Source of the DNA: Sambucus nigra
Lineage: Eukaryota; Streptophyta; Magnoliopsida; Dipsacales; Adoxaceae
Assembly: GCA_949130495.1 (NCBI GenBank)
Contig: CASBWL010000049.1
Location: 85,919 to 149,918, forward strand
DNA length: 64,000 nt
Reading direction: 5' to 3'
Shown here: piece after piece, positions 33,156-47,900 of the stretch
How positions within the stretch are numbered: position 1 is the stretch's first letter
How the letters are laid out: each line of letters opens with the position of its first letter
Notes under the pieces: model-generated
Told to the model about the DNA's origin: nothing
Seen by the model: only the letters and a program-made list of their open reading frames with translations
Databases searched by the model: none
Made by a program: the position numbers and the translations under genes

Positions 33156-36100
33156 ATGGCCCAAAATCCTATTCGTTTCGGAATATTGGGATGTGCTAAG
33201 ATAGCAACCAAACTATGCCGAGCCATACACCTCTCCCCAAACTCAATTGTTGTAGCAATTGGTAGCCGTTCCATCGATAAGGCCTCCAAATTTGCTACAG
33301 ATAACGCTTTGCCGGTTACTGTTAAGCTGTATGGCACCTACGAGGCTGTGTTAGATGATGTGGACGTTGACGCCGTTTATCTTCCGCTTCCCACGAGTTT
33401 GCACGTGCGTTGGGCTTGTTTGGCTGCCCAGAAAAAGAAGCACGTGCTGCTGGAAAAGCCGGTGGCTCTTAACGTCAAGGAACTGGATGTCATATTGGAG
33501 GCGTGTGAATCAAATGGGGTGCAGTTCATGGATGGTACTATGTGGATGCATCATCCACGGACGGATAAGATGATGGACTTTTTATCTGATTCTCAAAGAT
33601 TTGGCCAACTTAAAGCGGTAAGTTTTGTATTTTCATAAAATATTTTAGTTGGGTACACTCAATTAACAAATAGTTTCAACGTAAATACATATTTGTGAAA
33701 AAAAACATCTCGGATTAATTTCATTCTTTTATTTTTAAATATAATAGGGATAATTACATTCATCCCCATAATTAGATTATCTCCATTGATAAAGAACTTT
33801 TTATCAATGATGTTTGTCACCCTAATTTGCAAATACACCTAATTTAGTAAACTAACAACTTTTAGAATGTTTATGTTCTTTCTGCGAAAACAAGTTTTTA
33901 CTTGAAAATAGAATCCTTAAATAGGCAGGTTTGTGAGTTTAAAAGTAATTTCGAGCCGTTAGCAAATCCGAGTCTATAAAAGAAGGTATTGGGAGTTGGA
34001 AAAGTTTTCTTAAACCAAGAACACAAATTGTCTTTTATCATATTTGGATTTCATTGGGAATGCATTGGGGTAAACAATCTATAATCCCAATGCATGATCA
34101 ACGATTGAAAAATTCACGCTACGATAAAAAAATCTATTCGTAAAAAGCTTATGTACCGAGAAGTTAGTACATAATGATTTTAAGAATCTTTCATTTTTAG
34201 ACACCCTTAAATTTTCAATATATGCTAGGTACTTTATATTTGATAATGATTTTTATTATTGATAGTTTCCATCCTTTTGAGGATCTCATCAAAACAATTT
34301 TTTTTTATTTTGGGGCCCTAACTTTTCAGTAAATTTTAATGCTTAACTGAATACCTTTTCTTATTGTAAGGGTGTTTCTTGGCAATCGGAATTTGGATCT
34401 TCTGAAATTTCTTCAAAATTTGCAAAATTTAATTATTCTTTCCAATTTGTAAAAAAATAAAAATAAAAATCTTTTTTTTTCCAAATTGGTAGATTTGGAA
34501 ATTTCAATTTTTCACTTTCTTTGATTTTCTTAGAATATTGGAAATTTCAAACTTTTGTTTTTGAAAAATCTCACTCCAGTCAACTTAGGGTGGGAACATG
34601 GTTCAATATTTTAACCATTGATTTCAGATCAACAAGATTTTACACCACCTATCTAAATTTTTAAGAAGGTAATGCTTTAAAAAATGTACTCATAAATTGA
34701 AAATAAAGATAATATAAATAAATAATTAGTTGAAATATTATTGTAAATCAAAATCTATTGAATTTTAGAAAGTGTTCCTTAAAAATTGGATTGGTGTAAT
34801 ATAAAAAAAATTCGAGTAAAAAAGTCGAAATTTTTTATATGGTTTCCAATACCATTCCCAAAATTTTTGAAGTTGGAAAGTTATTATCTCTTCAAATTCT
34901 TAATTAAATTATAACTTAATTTATTAATCAATATAATAAATAAAAATAAATCTAGGACAAAGAGATAAATTAGCAATATAATTTTATATCTACATGTAAT
35001 AACATAAATGTTAAATACTTCAATTAATATATAGAAAACAATGCGTTATGTTGTACGATCATACCCCATTACTACAAGTAACACATGTTTTGATGTATGT
35101 ACAAGCTCTATAAGCTAGTGATAAACAAATACACAAAATTTTGAAATAAAAATTTCCAAATGGAACAACAAACACACACATAAATCTCCTGGCACTAATA
35201 CAAACGTACATATTCTTATACAAACAAAATTAAAAAACTATCCGTAGAGCAAATTCAAATGAGAGCAATTTAAAAAAAACATTACACCAACAAATGTTTA
35301 TAAAATCGACGTCATATTTAGTAATGCCCCCAAACCGTCATAACTTTATCCAAAAAAGGCTAATTAAATATAAAATGTGAATTTAAGTAACACAATTTTT
35401 TTTAATTGTAACGATTTATGCTGGTTAGATTTTGGTGAAGCTAAAAGTTGTTACAAAATACAAACTCATTCCATTAGAATTTTTTTCTTTTGGTATAATG
35501 AGAGCCGCTCTTCAAGAATTCACACACGATATCTCCAAAATAATATTCCCTCACAAAATATGAATGTCGTTACTAAATTATTATGTCATTTTCTTCATTA
35601 TTGATGGCTTTATATCGCCTTAAATATAAAATCTAACTCTAGTAAAAAGTACAAGTACAAAGAAAGTAAAATACTAAATAAAAGAGGATCTTTGAATTAT
35701 TATCCACGAAGGATGTAAGAATTCAAATTCAAATCAAATTCCAACAAACTACTATACTAAGAAATCCCTTTCATATATAGATATGAGAATTAACCTTAAA
35801 AGGCCAAATTTATACTCAATGCAAGAATGGCATGATTTGAATAACAATAATTGATTAGTAACATCTGCTATTGCCATAAACTGGACCCATTATTTCTACA
35901 GGTACACAGTGTTTTCTCACTCGGGGCTGATGAAGATTTTTTCAAGAACGACATTCGTGCAAAGCCGGATCTTGATGCCCTTGGTGCTCTCGGGGACGTT
36001 GGATGGTACTGCATCCGTGCAATCTTATGGGCAGCCAATTACCAACTGCCTAAAACAGTAACAACCTCTCCTGGAGCCGAGCTCAATGAAGCTGGTGTAA

Positions 36101-36522
36101 TTCTATCATGCGACTCTTCATTAATCTGGGATGATGGGAAGACGGCAAGATTTTATTGTTCTTTTCTAACCCATTTTACAGAGGACATGACTGTACTTGG
36201 AACAAAGGGAACTTTGAGGGTTCATGATTTTGTGGTCCCAGTTGAAGAGAATGTTGGGACCTTTTATGCGGCGTCAAGGTCCAATATTGCAGAAAGTCCT
36301 CTTGGATATGAACTGAAGGCTAGAGAGTGTAATGTGGTGACGGATCTTCCTCAAGACGCTCTTATGGTGAGGGAGTTCGCAAGTTTGGTTTGTGGCATTA
36401 AGGCCAATGGTGGTAAACCCGAGAAGAAGTGGCCTACTATAAGTAGGAAGACACAAGTGGTGGTGGATGCGGTAAAGGAGTCTATTGATAGAGGTTTTAA
36501 GCCTGTGGAGATTGTGTATTAG
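33156..36522 (+). CDS. Gfo/Idh/MocA family oxidoreductase, At4g09670-like (two exons)
   Basis: Exons 33156-33617 and 35902-36522, phase 0, 154 plus 206 residues, 360 in all, near the Arabidopsis homologue. N-terminal Rossmann fold with IRFGILGCAKIA near residue 6 and VVAIGSR; the family Lys motif LLEKPVAL at about 100; C-terminal domain with KPDLDALGALGDVGWYCIR, GVILSCD and GTKGTLRVHDF. Predicted soluble NAD(P)-dependent enzyme acting on a sugar or diol-like substrate; the exact substrate is not known for this plant group. No stop, frameshift or missing motif, so it looks functional. The donor GTAAGT and acceptor TTTCTACAG are canonical. Confidence 0.95.
33618..35901 (+). other. Intron of the oxidoreductase gene
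   Basis: 2284 bases, GTAAGT to CTACAG, AT-rich. No coding sequence or clear transposon was recognised. It is larger than usual for this family. Confidence 0.9.
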
Positions 36523-36624
36523 TTTAAGAGCTTTCATGGGTTTCGCATGTATTTTCAATTGGAGTGGTGCTTATTGCATTTTGTTGGATATTTCATATGT
36601 TTTAAACTTAAATGTTAACTTTAA

Positions 36625-36630
36625 AATAAA
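36625..36630 (+). terminator. Poly(A) signal candidate of the oxidoreductase gene
   Basis: AATAAA 103 bases after the stop codon, in a plausible 3' UTR. Confidence 0.5.
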
Positions 36631-37017
36631 TGGGGGCTATTTTTAAGTAATTTTTTTTTGGCTTTAGTCTTGTCTCCTAAAATTTGTTAAGCTTCTATCT
36701 CATGTATTTTTAAAATTTTAGTAAGTCATAGAACCACTCAAAACTGTCCATAACTACTATGTAATCGTCCATCTTTCTTTTTCGTAGATAATTGCATTTA
36801 TCTCATAGTGGTTAGAATATGATCAATAACTAAAAAAATAAAAACATGGGAGTGAGTACAAATAAATTTTTAAAAATGGGACTAAATATTTAAGATCATA
36901 TTTTTAAAATATTCTTTTATGTTCGAAGGTTGGTTTGGTTTCAACCGTGTGAGAAAGTTGGTTTTTAAAGAAGTTAATTTCTTCTGAGAGTTTTGTAATA
37001 TCCAGAGGAGTTTTATT

Positions 37018-37020
<3 letters not shown>
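36631..37020. other. Downstream AT-rich spacer
   Basis: No gene or repeat recognised before the (TA) array. Confidence 0.5.

Positions 37021-37108
<88 letters not shown>
37021..37108. repeat. (TA)44 microsatellite
   Basis: 88 uninterrupted bases, followed by a Helitron-like body (ATATATGTATGAT, ATGCATGATATTGCATG) at 37109-37231 that lacks its ends. Confidence 0.97.
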
Positions 37109-37110
<2 letters not shown>

Positions 37111-37231
37111 ATAGGTGATGTTGATGACAAAATATATGTATGATAATTTTAACTTTTTATGCATGATATTGCATGCCTTCCATGGGTGCATGAAATATCA
37201 TGCTAAAAGGTAAAATATCATACATATTAAA

Positions 37232-37489
37232 TCTATACTATTATATATACTATACAATTATTATACTATTATACTACTAATATACTATGATTTTTTAAAT
37301 ACATGCTATTAAATTATTTTTTTAATTAAATTATTTTTTAAAATTTTAAAAAATATATATATTTTTTAAACAAAATTATTTTTTTTTTTACTTTTTGTTT
37401 TCGTTTTTTTTAAAAGGCGGGTAATTATGGATTGAGTTTTATTACGGGGGCAAATTTATCGCCGTGCCCTCGGCACGGGCATCCGCTAG
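37232..37489 (+). mobile_element. Short non-autonomous Helitron with both ends
   Basis: Starts TCTATACTATTATATATAC after an A and ends with the hairpin CCGTGCC-CTC-GGCACGG followed by GCATCCG and CTAG, then T. Insertion between A and T without target duplication is what Helitrons do. 258 bases, non-coding. Confidence 0.8.
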
Positions 37490-37764
37490 TATATATATAA
37501 AGTAGCTTATGCATGATAAAACAAAATATATGTATGATATTTTGGCATTTCGTGCTCATGCATGAAATGTCATGCTAAAAGTTTTTTTCTTGTTTTTTGA
37601 TTAAAAAGGGGTTTTGATTTTTGTTTTCTTATTTAAAAAGGGGGGGGGGGGGGGGTAAGGATGCGGGGAGCGCACGGCCTGGGGGAGCTTTTTTTTATAT
37701 ATAAAAAAGGGTTAAAAGGGGGAGGGGGATATCGTCGTGCCATCGGCACGGGCATGCACACTAG
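37490..37764 (+). mobile_element. Helitron-like element, 5' end eroded
   Basis: Body with the family motif CATGCATGAAATGTCATGCT, a G-run near 37642, then the hairpin CGTGCC-ATC-GGCACG and CTAG at 37761-37764. It follows directly on the previous Helitron end. Confidence 0.7.
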
Positions 37765-37810
37765 TATATAGGGGGTATCGCTGTGCAATCGGCACGGGCA
37801 CGGACACTAG
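37765..37810 (+). mobile_element. Isolated Helitron 3' end
   Basis: Only 46 bases: hairpin GTGCAATCGGCAC and CTAG at 37807-37810. A truncated element or end duplication. Confidence 0.65.
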
Positions 37811-37820
37811 TATATATACT

Positions 37821-38783
<963 letters not shown>

Positions 38784-38786
38784 TAC

Positions 38787-38828
<42 letters not shown>
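38787..38828. repeat. (TA)n microsatellite
   Basis: Flanks the left end of the nested foldback element, as 308-333 does in copy 1. Confidence 0.9.
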
Positions 38829-38829
<1 letters not shown>

Positions 38830-38831
<2 letters not shown>

Positions 38832-39375
38832 CCGATCAAGTGTGGACCAGCTTAAGGGCTGGTCCGCGTGGAAAAGTTTGTTTAAAATAATAAAAAAATG
38901 AGGCATATACCAAATAGTCTCTCGAACTTTTTTTAAAACAGGTTTAGTCCAAGCCTTTTTATTTTGCACCAAAAATTCATTCACCATACAAAAAATGTAT
39001 AAGGGACTTTTTAGTACAAAATAAAAGGCTTGGACTAAATGTATATTGAAAAATATTTGAGAGATTTTTTGTATTTTATCCTAAAAAAATATAATTTTGA
39101 GTTGATTTTTTTTGGGATTTTTAAACATTTCAAGGTACCCATAAAAAAAATCAGTTCAAAATGATTGTTTTACTATTTTAAAAAAAATCGGTCAAAGTAT
39201 GACAGTTTTAAACTGCTTAAAGTTTAAATTAGTAAAAAAATCATTTTGAACTGATTTTTTTATGGGTACCTTAAAATGTTTAAAAACACAAAAAAAATAA
39301 ACTCAAAATTATTATTTTTTACTATTTTAAATAAATTGGTTCGTACCAAGTTCGCATGGACATGATCCTCACTTG
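38830..39375. mobile_element. Compound foldback element, copy 2
   Basis: Same nested inverted repeats as 338-885, with small indels in the homopolymer runs. Confidence 0.65.
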
Positions 39376-39381
39376 ATCTTG

Positions 39382-39382
<1 letters not shown>

Positions 39383-39476
<94 letters not shown>
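39383..39476. repeat. Triple compound microsatellite, copy 2
   Basis: (TC), (TA), (TG) in the same order as 888-1004, with a shorter (TA) part and no TATC bridge. Confidence 0.95.
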
Positions 39477-39478
<2 letters not shown>

Positions 39479-39539
39479 TAAAATGTTTTGAATAGGGAGT
39501 AAAGAGAAAAAGGTTAGGAATGAAGAAAAGATATTCCCA

Positions 39540-40680
39540 TTAAAAATGTGTAGCGTGAACATTTTGAGCTAAGGATTATGCATGTGTTGGCCAATGGAGT
39601 TAATAGTGTAAGTAATATCATGTCGGGTGAGTGTAAGATATTGAAGTGCACCTACAATGGAATGGAACTAAGTAGGAGTAAGTTCAAAGGTGGAGGTTAG
39701 AGTGGAAGGTTTGACAGCCATACATGGCAGAAGCATTAGCATCAAGGATGTGAGTATATTACAAAATTTTGAGAGCATATGACTCTTGACTTAAAATAAG
39801 GCCTCCTGAAAATGGAATAACGGACATTCTGAGAAAATAATTAAAAGTACCTATGTCTTTGAGATCAAATTTATGTGCCAAATGGGATGTAGGCTGAGAA
39901 ACGAGATGAGCATTGCTAACAATAAGAATAATATCATCCAGGTAGACAAATAAAATGAAGAGAGAAGAGTCTGGCCAACTAAAAAAAATAACAAGGTGAA
40001 GTAAGTACGTCCTATAGCAGTCAAACCAAACTCGACCATCTTATTTAAGTCCATAAATGGCTTTGTGAATAAGACAAACATGGTGAGGAAACTAGGGATG
40101 AGTGAACTCTAGTGGTTGCTGCATATATACATGCTCATCAAGAATGCCATACAAAAATGCATTTTTAATATCCAGCGGCCTTAGACAAACATTGGAATAA
40201 TTTGATTGTTTAGGAGAATTGAGTCGTAATTGTATTAAAATTTTTACATATGTGGCATAAAAGTTTGGACTTCAATTTTAGAGGATGTAGCCAAGTGAAT
40301 ACAGTATGGTCATCAATAAAAATTACACAATACTTCAAATGTTAAGAAGATATTATAGGAGTAGGACCCCACAAATCACAGTGAACTTTATCAAATGGAC
40401 ATAATGAAATTTTGTCATTTATTTAAAAAAAAAGTAATTTTTTTCTCAATTGACAATTGATGCAAACTTCTTTTCGTTTATTCCAACAACCGATATTGAA
40501 ACAATTATTGCAACTTAATGATTGTAATACTTTTGAGTGAGAGTACCATGGCCTTTGATGCCATATGAAGTCTAGAGCTTTTCCAGATTAAAAATAAGTG
40601 AAGTCCTTTAGTTTATCTTCAATAAAGGCATATAATCATTTGTCTTTAGTTCCCCTGTCCAAAAGTTTTCGTGTCTGCTT
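39540..40680 (-). pseudogene. Decayed copia integrase, RT and RNase H (copy 2, 3' half)
   Basis: Same fragment as 1080-2209 with shared stops, so the decay predates the duplication. Cut at 40680 by the chromovirus and continued at 52182. Confidence 0.85.
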
Positions 40681-40685
40681 GTCCT

Positions 40686-43389
40686 TGTGACACTCCGCCT
40701 AATTAACCCCGGGTGATCAGTCATAAATTAAGTTAGAACAGGTTTCTCAGTTGGTTCATTCTTAGCATCACTGTCGCCATTTAAATTACTAACCACCTAG
40801 TTATGTAAGTGACATGCTCGAAATAATTGATAGAAGTCTCTATACTAGAACGAAAGAGTGAGGCGTCTATCAAACTCCCGCAACATCCACATATGCTGCA
40901 ACAACGGATCTCTGAAATTGAGTCAAGCATGGCATCCCTATGGCTGGACACCTAAAAGGTTTTTAAAAAAATTTATAGCAAGGGTTAGTACCCAAAAACA
41001 TTTAGCAAATGATTAACTTGCAGTAATAAGTAAATATGCATGCTCTCCATATTTTAGTTAGTGCCGCACTCCCTTGAGGACATCCACACCCCTCCTTTAA
41101 TGTGAACTACTAACGCCTTAAATCAATTCACCTAGTTATGTATCTTATGACTAGATAAATTATAAAACCCCTTGCGAACACCCTCTAACCGAGTATGCCT
41201 TAATTATGATTTTTAAGTTATTATCATCATCAACTTAATAAAATCATTTCCCTTTTTAATTTCATATAACTTTCACATCTATTATACATATAATACAACT
41301 CATGCATTGTATTAATTAGCCCGTATATAATTATTTACCTAATTATATACTCAATCATATTACAATATTCACAAACATACTGAAATAACATTTAATAAAA
41401 GTATTTCCCCCGAGTAAAGTCTCGCCGGGTATAAATCCTCTAAAGTGCTATCCACTAGGTATATTCACATAACCTAGTTACCCCAAGTCATAATCGCTCA
41501 CTAACTTGGTTAATACATAAATGTTGGAGGCGGTCATATTCCTTCCCTGAAAGTGAGATGCCTCTCACCCATATAGCGGACGCTATGACCTGGTATTATT
41601 CTCGCCATACTCCTCAAGCTAGGGGATTCATCCAATACGCGCAACCTCCCCCTATAGCACTGGAGTATATATATAATAATAATATCTATCCACTGATATT
41701 AATGCACACATCATATATAAATACTATCACATACCGTATATATATAAATATAAAATATCCCGGCTACACCGTGCACTAAGTCCGTGACACAAGCCTATTC
41801 CATTTTATTTTAGTTTATGGCCCAACTCTAATTATTAATTAATTTGCACATTAATTTCTTTTGGTATCGCCCCAACCAATATATTCGGACATACTCTCGT
41901 GGCCCGAATTAACATCACCCGAGTCGAAATCCCCGACTCTAAATTATTTAGCCTTTACCTAAATAAAATTTACATCTCGGTATCACTCAACCATTATTTC
42001 CGGACATGTCTACTCATCCGTATTTAATCATTTTGAAACAAACTTTCCAAAATTTAACCCTAGTGTGACACACCTAATTTCCTCCAAATCCCAATTAATT
42101 TTAATCATGATGTCACACCAAGTCGCCCTCAAATCCTAATTAATTTTTATTCACAATTAATTAGATTTAAACCCATGTATTAATTACTCATCAATTAAGG
42201 CATGGAAGAATTTTTATTTAATTTCCCTATATATTAAAAACTGGGCGAACTGTCAAAGTTTCCAGACCATCGATCGATCGATGGTCCCCCTTCGATCGAT
42301 CGATCGATAAGGTCCTCGTCTTCCCCGAGTTGGCTATTTAAGCCATGGATGCACACCTCCAAACCCTAGATTTCTCTATACTGAAAACTAAGCTTTCCCA
42401 TCGAAAATAAACATCAAACACCTTATATGGAACCTCCCTAAAGTCCAAAAACATCAATTAATTTACTTTCCCTCCTGTTTCCACGAATTTGGGGTAAAAT
42501 CCAATTTAATCTTTAACTCAATTAAACATTAAATTAATATCACCAATTCGTTTCTAAGTCATCCGGGTTTACACATCTTACCAGATTCAAATACAAAACT
42601 CGGGTTGTATATAAATTTCTACTTAATTTAAAAATCAGATTCATGGTTTATGAAACCCCATGTTTATCCCCCATTAAATCCCAAAACAAATTTCTTTGAT
42701 TATCCACATCACATGAATATGAATTGAAATACACTTTAAATACTACAGCAAGTTAACCACTTGCCTTAGTGTTCGTAGAGCCTGATTTTGGAGTTGTGAA
42801 TGCCCAAGGTTGAAGATGACTCTTTTTGGCTCTCCTATGATCCCCAACTTTGCCTTTGACTACTATCAGGGTTTCCTAAACCACTAACTCTTTTCTAAAC
42901 TCAATTCAGTCATTCCCTTATTTCTTATAATTGTTTAATTAATCTTAATCCCGTTTTTTGCCTAATGGGCTAAGCCCAAGTGACCCAAATGCCCCCCGTG
43001 TGGGCCCGGCTATGCCTAAAAACGGCCCGTGATCCGTTTACTACTCCCGGGTACACTTTTCCGACTATCTCAGCCCATCCGGACTCAACTGTAAACTCAG
43101 AATTAGCGTCCGAGTTAATTTATAAAAATCATTATTTCACACCCAAATTAGTCTATACCGACTCCCGATTGAAATAAGTACATATTCAGTCATTAATACC
43201 CGAAATGACGTAAATACATTATTACTATTCACTTAGTAATTAAGTTTCCCTAAATATTAACCATTCACTTCCCGATCAATATTTAAATATAACTCGCCAT
43301 AATTAATTCAATTAAAATTACGACACACAAGTAATTTTGAATTCCCGAATTAATTAAATATTAAATGCACGAAAATACGGGGTGTTACA
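40686..43389 (-). repeat. 3' LTR of the chromovirus
   Basis: 2704 bases, TGTGACACTCCG to GTGTTACA. A deletion of about 230 bases near 40800 relative to the 5' LTR explains the shorter length. The adjacent GTAAGGGGGGGGAGTA on the minus strand is the polypurine tract. Confidence 0.95.
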
Positions 43390-43425
43390 TACTCCCCCCC
43401 TTACAAAGGAATTTCGTCCCCGAAA

Positions 43426-44737
43426 TTAGGTCGTACCTGTGGTGAAAAGCTCTGGATATTGTTCCCGCATATCCTTCTCCCGCTCCCAGGTAGACTCGTC
43501 AACGTTGTGATGACCCCACCGTACTCTAATTAGTGGAATAACCTTGGATCGTAACTTCCGCTCACTATGGTCCAGAATAGCCACCGGTCTCTCCTCTATG
43601 AGATGTCTGGCTGTAAATCAATTTCCTCGAGTGGAATGTGCCAGAAACCCCTCTCGCTCCTGCGATATTTCTTCAGCGATGCCACATGGAACACGCCGTG
43701 TATCCGCTGAAGGTGCTCTGGCAATCCCAGCTTGTAAGCTAATGGCCCCACCCTCTCAATAATAGGGAAAGGTCCCACGTATCTCGGTGCTAACTTACCC
43801 TTCTTACCGAACCTCATCACCCCTTTCATAAGGAACACCCAAACCAATACCTGATCCCCAACCTCTAACTCTATATGTCTCCGTGAAGCATCAGCGTAAC
43901 TCTTCTACCTATCCTGAGCTATCTGAATCCTCCCTCGGATCAACTCTATCTTGGCAAACGTCTCCTGAATAATCTCTGGCCCAAATAGTTTGTTGTCCCC
44001 CACCTCTAACCAACAAGAGGGTGAACGATAAGGTCTCCCGTATAATGCCTTGAATGGTGCCATTCCGATCGTGAATTGGTAAGATTTGTTATACGCGAAC
44101 TCTACTAAAGGAAGACATTTGTCCCAACCTCCCTCAAAGTCTAATATGGACATTCTGAGCATATCTTCCAGCATCTGATTGACTCTCTCAGTCTTCCCAT
44201 CAGTCTGTGGGTGATAGGCTGTACTCAAACGTAACTCCGTGCCCATAGCCTCCTAAAAGCTCTGCCAAAAGTGGGCCACAAAGATCTTGTCTTTGTCAGA
44301 CATAATATTAACCGGTACCCCGTGCAGCTTAACAATCTCAGCTATGAATAGTTGCGCATATCGCATCGTCTCAAAGTCTGTGCGAATCGGCAGAAAGTGG
44401 GACACTTTGGTCAACCAATCCACAACGACCCATATGGAATCGTAACCCCTTTGCGATGCAGGTAACCCTTTAATGAAGTCCATGGAGATGCTCTCCCACT
44501 TCCACACGGGAATCTCCAGCGGCTGTAGCATCCCTGATGGTCTCTGGTGGTCAACTTTCATAAGCTGACACGTGGCACATTTTGAAAAAAACTCTGCTAT
44601 GTCTTGTTTCATTCCTTCCCACCAATACTGTCTCCTCATATCCTGGTACATCTTATCCCCACTGGGATGTACCGTAAATCTCAACCCATGGCAGTCTGTC
44701 ATAACAGCGTGCCACAACTCCTCATCCTCTGGCACTT
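43426..44737 (-). pseudogene. Chromovirus integrase and chromodomain
   Basis: Zinc part ending CATCQLMK; core with SMDFIKGLP, SDKDKIFVAHFW and HPQTDGKTERVNQ (all three acids present); C-terminal KLAPRYVGPF; then a chromodomain with RPVAILDHSERKLRSK, IRVRWG and WEREKDMREQYP. Stops at about 44250 and 43905, and a one-base frameshift at about 43603 before the chromodomain. The chromodomain would target histone marks. Confidence 0.9.
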
Positions 44738-46909
44738 AGGTCCTCAAAATACCCCTTAGTCCCATACCTAAGGGTCCCCAAGTTATCAATACGTCCTAAT
44801 CTGTGTATAGGAGGATTTTCTAACATAAATCATAACCTAGTCTCATACCTAGACTAGCGTAACGACGATAAAGTAATAAAAATCATCCCACCCCCAACAC
44901 AATAAAACCGTGATAATTTTCCCTCACTAGTCCCATTCCTAGAAGGCATTCTAAAATATAGGGAGAGCAATAATACCCAACAACCCGTCGTCCCAATGAT
45001 ATTTAATAATACCAACAAGTCATACCAATAAGAATAATTAGTCAACGTATAAAACTGCGCATAATAGTCCAATTCAATTAAATCTCCATTTTAATTCCGA
45101 TTTCGAAACCGTTTGAAATTCTCGCCTTTAAAAATAATAACCAACATATTTGAGCAATAAAAATAATTTTATCTCAAAATTTATTTTTGCTCATAATTTT
45201 GAAAATACCCCAAAAATTACGCGGGTTGTTACACTTCCCCACTAACAATGGAATTTCGCCCTCAAAATTCACCGAATGCCTAACTCTGAAAAATCAGGCC
45301 AACAATCTCGAAAAATAAACTCGTCACCAAAAATAAATTCCTCACATCTAATCTAGATGTCTAACACGAAACGATCATTTAAAGGTTCTATCTCCAAAAA
45401 TACGCGCCACAAAAACACAAAAGACCCAAAACCCAATACCCGAGGGTTGTCGTATACCTAAGCTCTGATACCATTCTGTAACACCCCGCCCACCCGGGGA
45501 GAGCGAATGGAGCGCTACTATCGATAAAACTAAACTAATCCACAATATAACAAGGTATAGAGCATCTAAAACCCACAATAAAAATAAGTGAATCTGCTAA
45601 TCTGAAATATCTTCAAATTACATACAACCAAAAATCTCTCGAAATAAAACATCTAACTATCTCGAAAGAAAATAAATCGTCAATGCTCTATACAACCAAA
45701 ATAAATACAATTCTTCTTATGTACTCTCGAATATTCTTCCCAAAATATTCCTCGCTAAAATCCATCTCCGATAAATCCCAAGCGCCCAAAATCCGCGCTA
45801 ACCTGCCACTAAAAGAAAATATGGGGAAGTACACAATATGACAGGAAGATGCTCAACAAAAATGTTAGCGATGAATAAAACGTAACAATACGAGTACGAA
45901 TATTCAAATCAACGTGAATCTCATAAGCAATTATATCAATATAATTTCTCAATAACACATTACACCACCATACCACGCCTATGCATTTTTTTAGCATATC
46001 CGAAAAAAGGAATATTGGCAGGTGCCCAACCTTAGTGCCATATTAAAATTCCATGACAACATGCTCAACACCAAATATAATACCACATGAATCGAAATTA
46101 GATTCCAATAAATATTTTCAGATTTCCAAATGAATTTACCAATTCAAATATGAGTCAACAATCACAAGAAAACAATGAGAATAATACTCGCGAGATTAAG
46201 GAGCATATTGTGTAAAACCCCATACATTAAACCACCAAAAAGAACCAATATGAATCATCACATAATTCAGCCTCAAAATCTAATCACACCATCACGTTCC
46301 TCTCGCGAAAATAATCAAATCTCGTTCTAGTCCAAACTCGAGAAAACACCAAATAAGCCTTCTAATTTAAGGTTGAAATCTTGAATAAGTTTGGGGCTAT
46401 GGTTTGTATATGAAAGGGAGTAATTTTGGAGAGGTCTTCTAGTTGAAAAGTTTTAGAAAAAGTGATTTGAAAAGTCCATCCACGAATTTGTTGATATATA
46501 AAGGATTAAGAGTTTGATTAAGAAAAGAGTTCTAATCAAATACAAACACTAAAAGTTTTATTCCAGACGATCGGACCGTTGGAATTGGATGAAATTTTAT
46601 AAAGAATTAGCTAAAGACGAGAGGAATCTGTCAAAACAATTTTAGATCGATCAAACCGTTCAATATTTTTAAATATTTTTTTTCTAAAGAGTTTTATGCT
46701 CCGAGGACTCTTTGAGAGTTTTATATTTTGAGGACTCTTCTATAAAAATTCAATTAAATCTCCATTTTAATTCCGATTTCGAAATCGTTTGAAATTCTTG
46801 CCTTTAAAAATAATAACCAACATATTTGAGCAATAAAAATAATTTTATCTCAAAATTTATTTTTGCTCTTAATTTCGAAAATACCCCAAAAATTACGCGG
46901 GTTGTTACA
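44738..46909 (-). mobile_element. Nested LTR element with almost no interior
   Basis: Left LTR remnant 44738-45233, interior of 243 bases (45234-45476) and right LTR 45477-46909 (TGTAACACCCCGCC to GGGTTGTTACA). The interior has only the primer site (minus-strand TGGTATCAGAGC beside 45477) and the polypurine tract (GTTAGTGGGGAAG). The left LTR has lost its start and the right LTR has lost its middle. It sits where RT end and RNase H of the host element should be. Confidence 0.85.
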
Positions 46910-47900
46910 CATCCTCCTCTTGGATATGTAGTTTATGATACCCTGACCTCAAGTCGACCTTAGATAAGTAAGACTCCCCTCTCAACTGGTCGTATAGATC
47001 ATCAATCCTAAGCAACGGATACTTATTCCGTATCGTCACCTTGTTCAGCTCTCTATAGTCCACGCATAACCGTAGTGAGCCATCCCGCTTCTTTACAAAT
47101 AACACCGGTGCACCCCACGGCGATGTACTCCACCGAATGAAACCTTGACCTAGAAGCTGCTGAATCTGCTCTCTCAACTCACGCATCTCTGGAGGGTCCA
47201 TACGGTATGGGGCCCGAGCAATTGGCCTCGTCCCCGGTGCTAAATCGATTACAAATTCGATTTTCCTGCCAGGTGGCAACCCTGGTATCTCTTGGAACAC
47301 ATCCTCAAAGTCCCTCACTACCGGGATTGAGTCCAACGGAATCGCCACCTCCTGTGAGGTTTCCTCCTCGATGTAATACAGGTGCGTGAGTGACCCTCCC
47401 TCTGGTAACGGCATCGCTATCAAAAACATCTCCTGTCCTGGAATGGAGAACACGATTGTCCTCTCGTAGCAATCCACCGTCACCCGATAACCTGCAAACC
47501 AATCCATACCCAAGATGACATCGTACCCCTCCATATCTAACACCAAGAGGTCCGCTGCTAAACTAAGCCTCCCAGTCAAAATGTCCACCCCCTTACAAAT
47601 TGAGTGAATCGAAGCCCCGCTGCCTATTGGTGACTCAACACACATCCGAAGACTACCCGCGGTCTCTAGTAACCCGGCTCGTTTAGCAAAATAATATTTA
47701 ATGAATGAATGTGATGCTCCCGTATCAAAAAGAATACTACCTTTATAACCATGAATGAGAAACATACCCTCAACTGCTGGCGGTGTATGCTGCGCTGGAG
47801 GATTGGGAACATCCCGGACGTTATACACACGCCCGTAGTGTATCTTCCCCTGCTGCGGTGGGGCGGGTGGGGCTGGTGCTGCTGGTGGCATCTGCCCCCG
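46910..47900 (-). pseudogene. Chromovirus protease and N-terminal reverse transcriptase
   Basis: Protease with [11 protein letters not shown] near 47726 and [10 protein letters not shown] start with [32 protein letters not shown] and [15 protein letters not shown], then it stops at the nested element before the catalytic YxDD region. Open in one frame for 328 codons. Confidence 0.92.
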
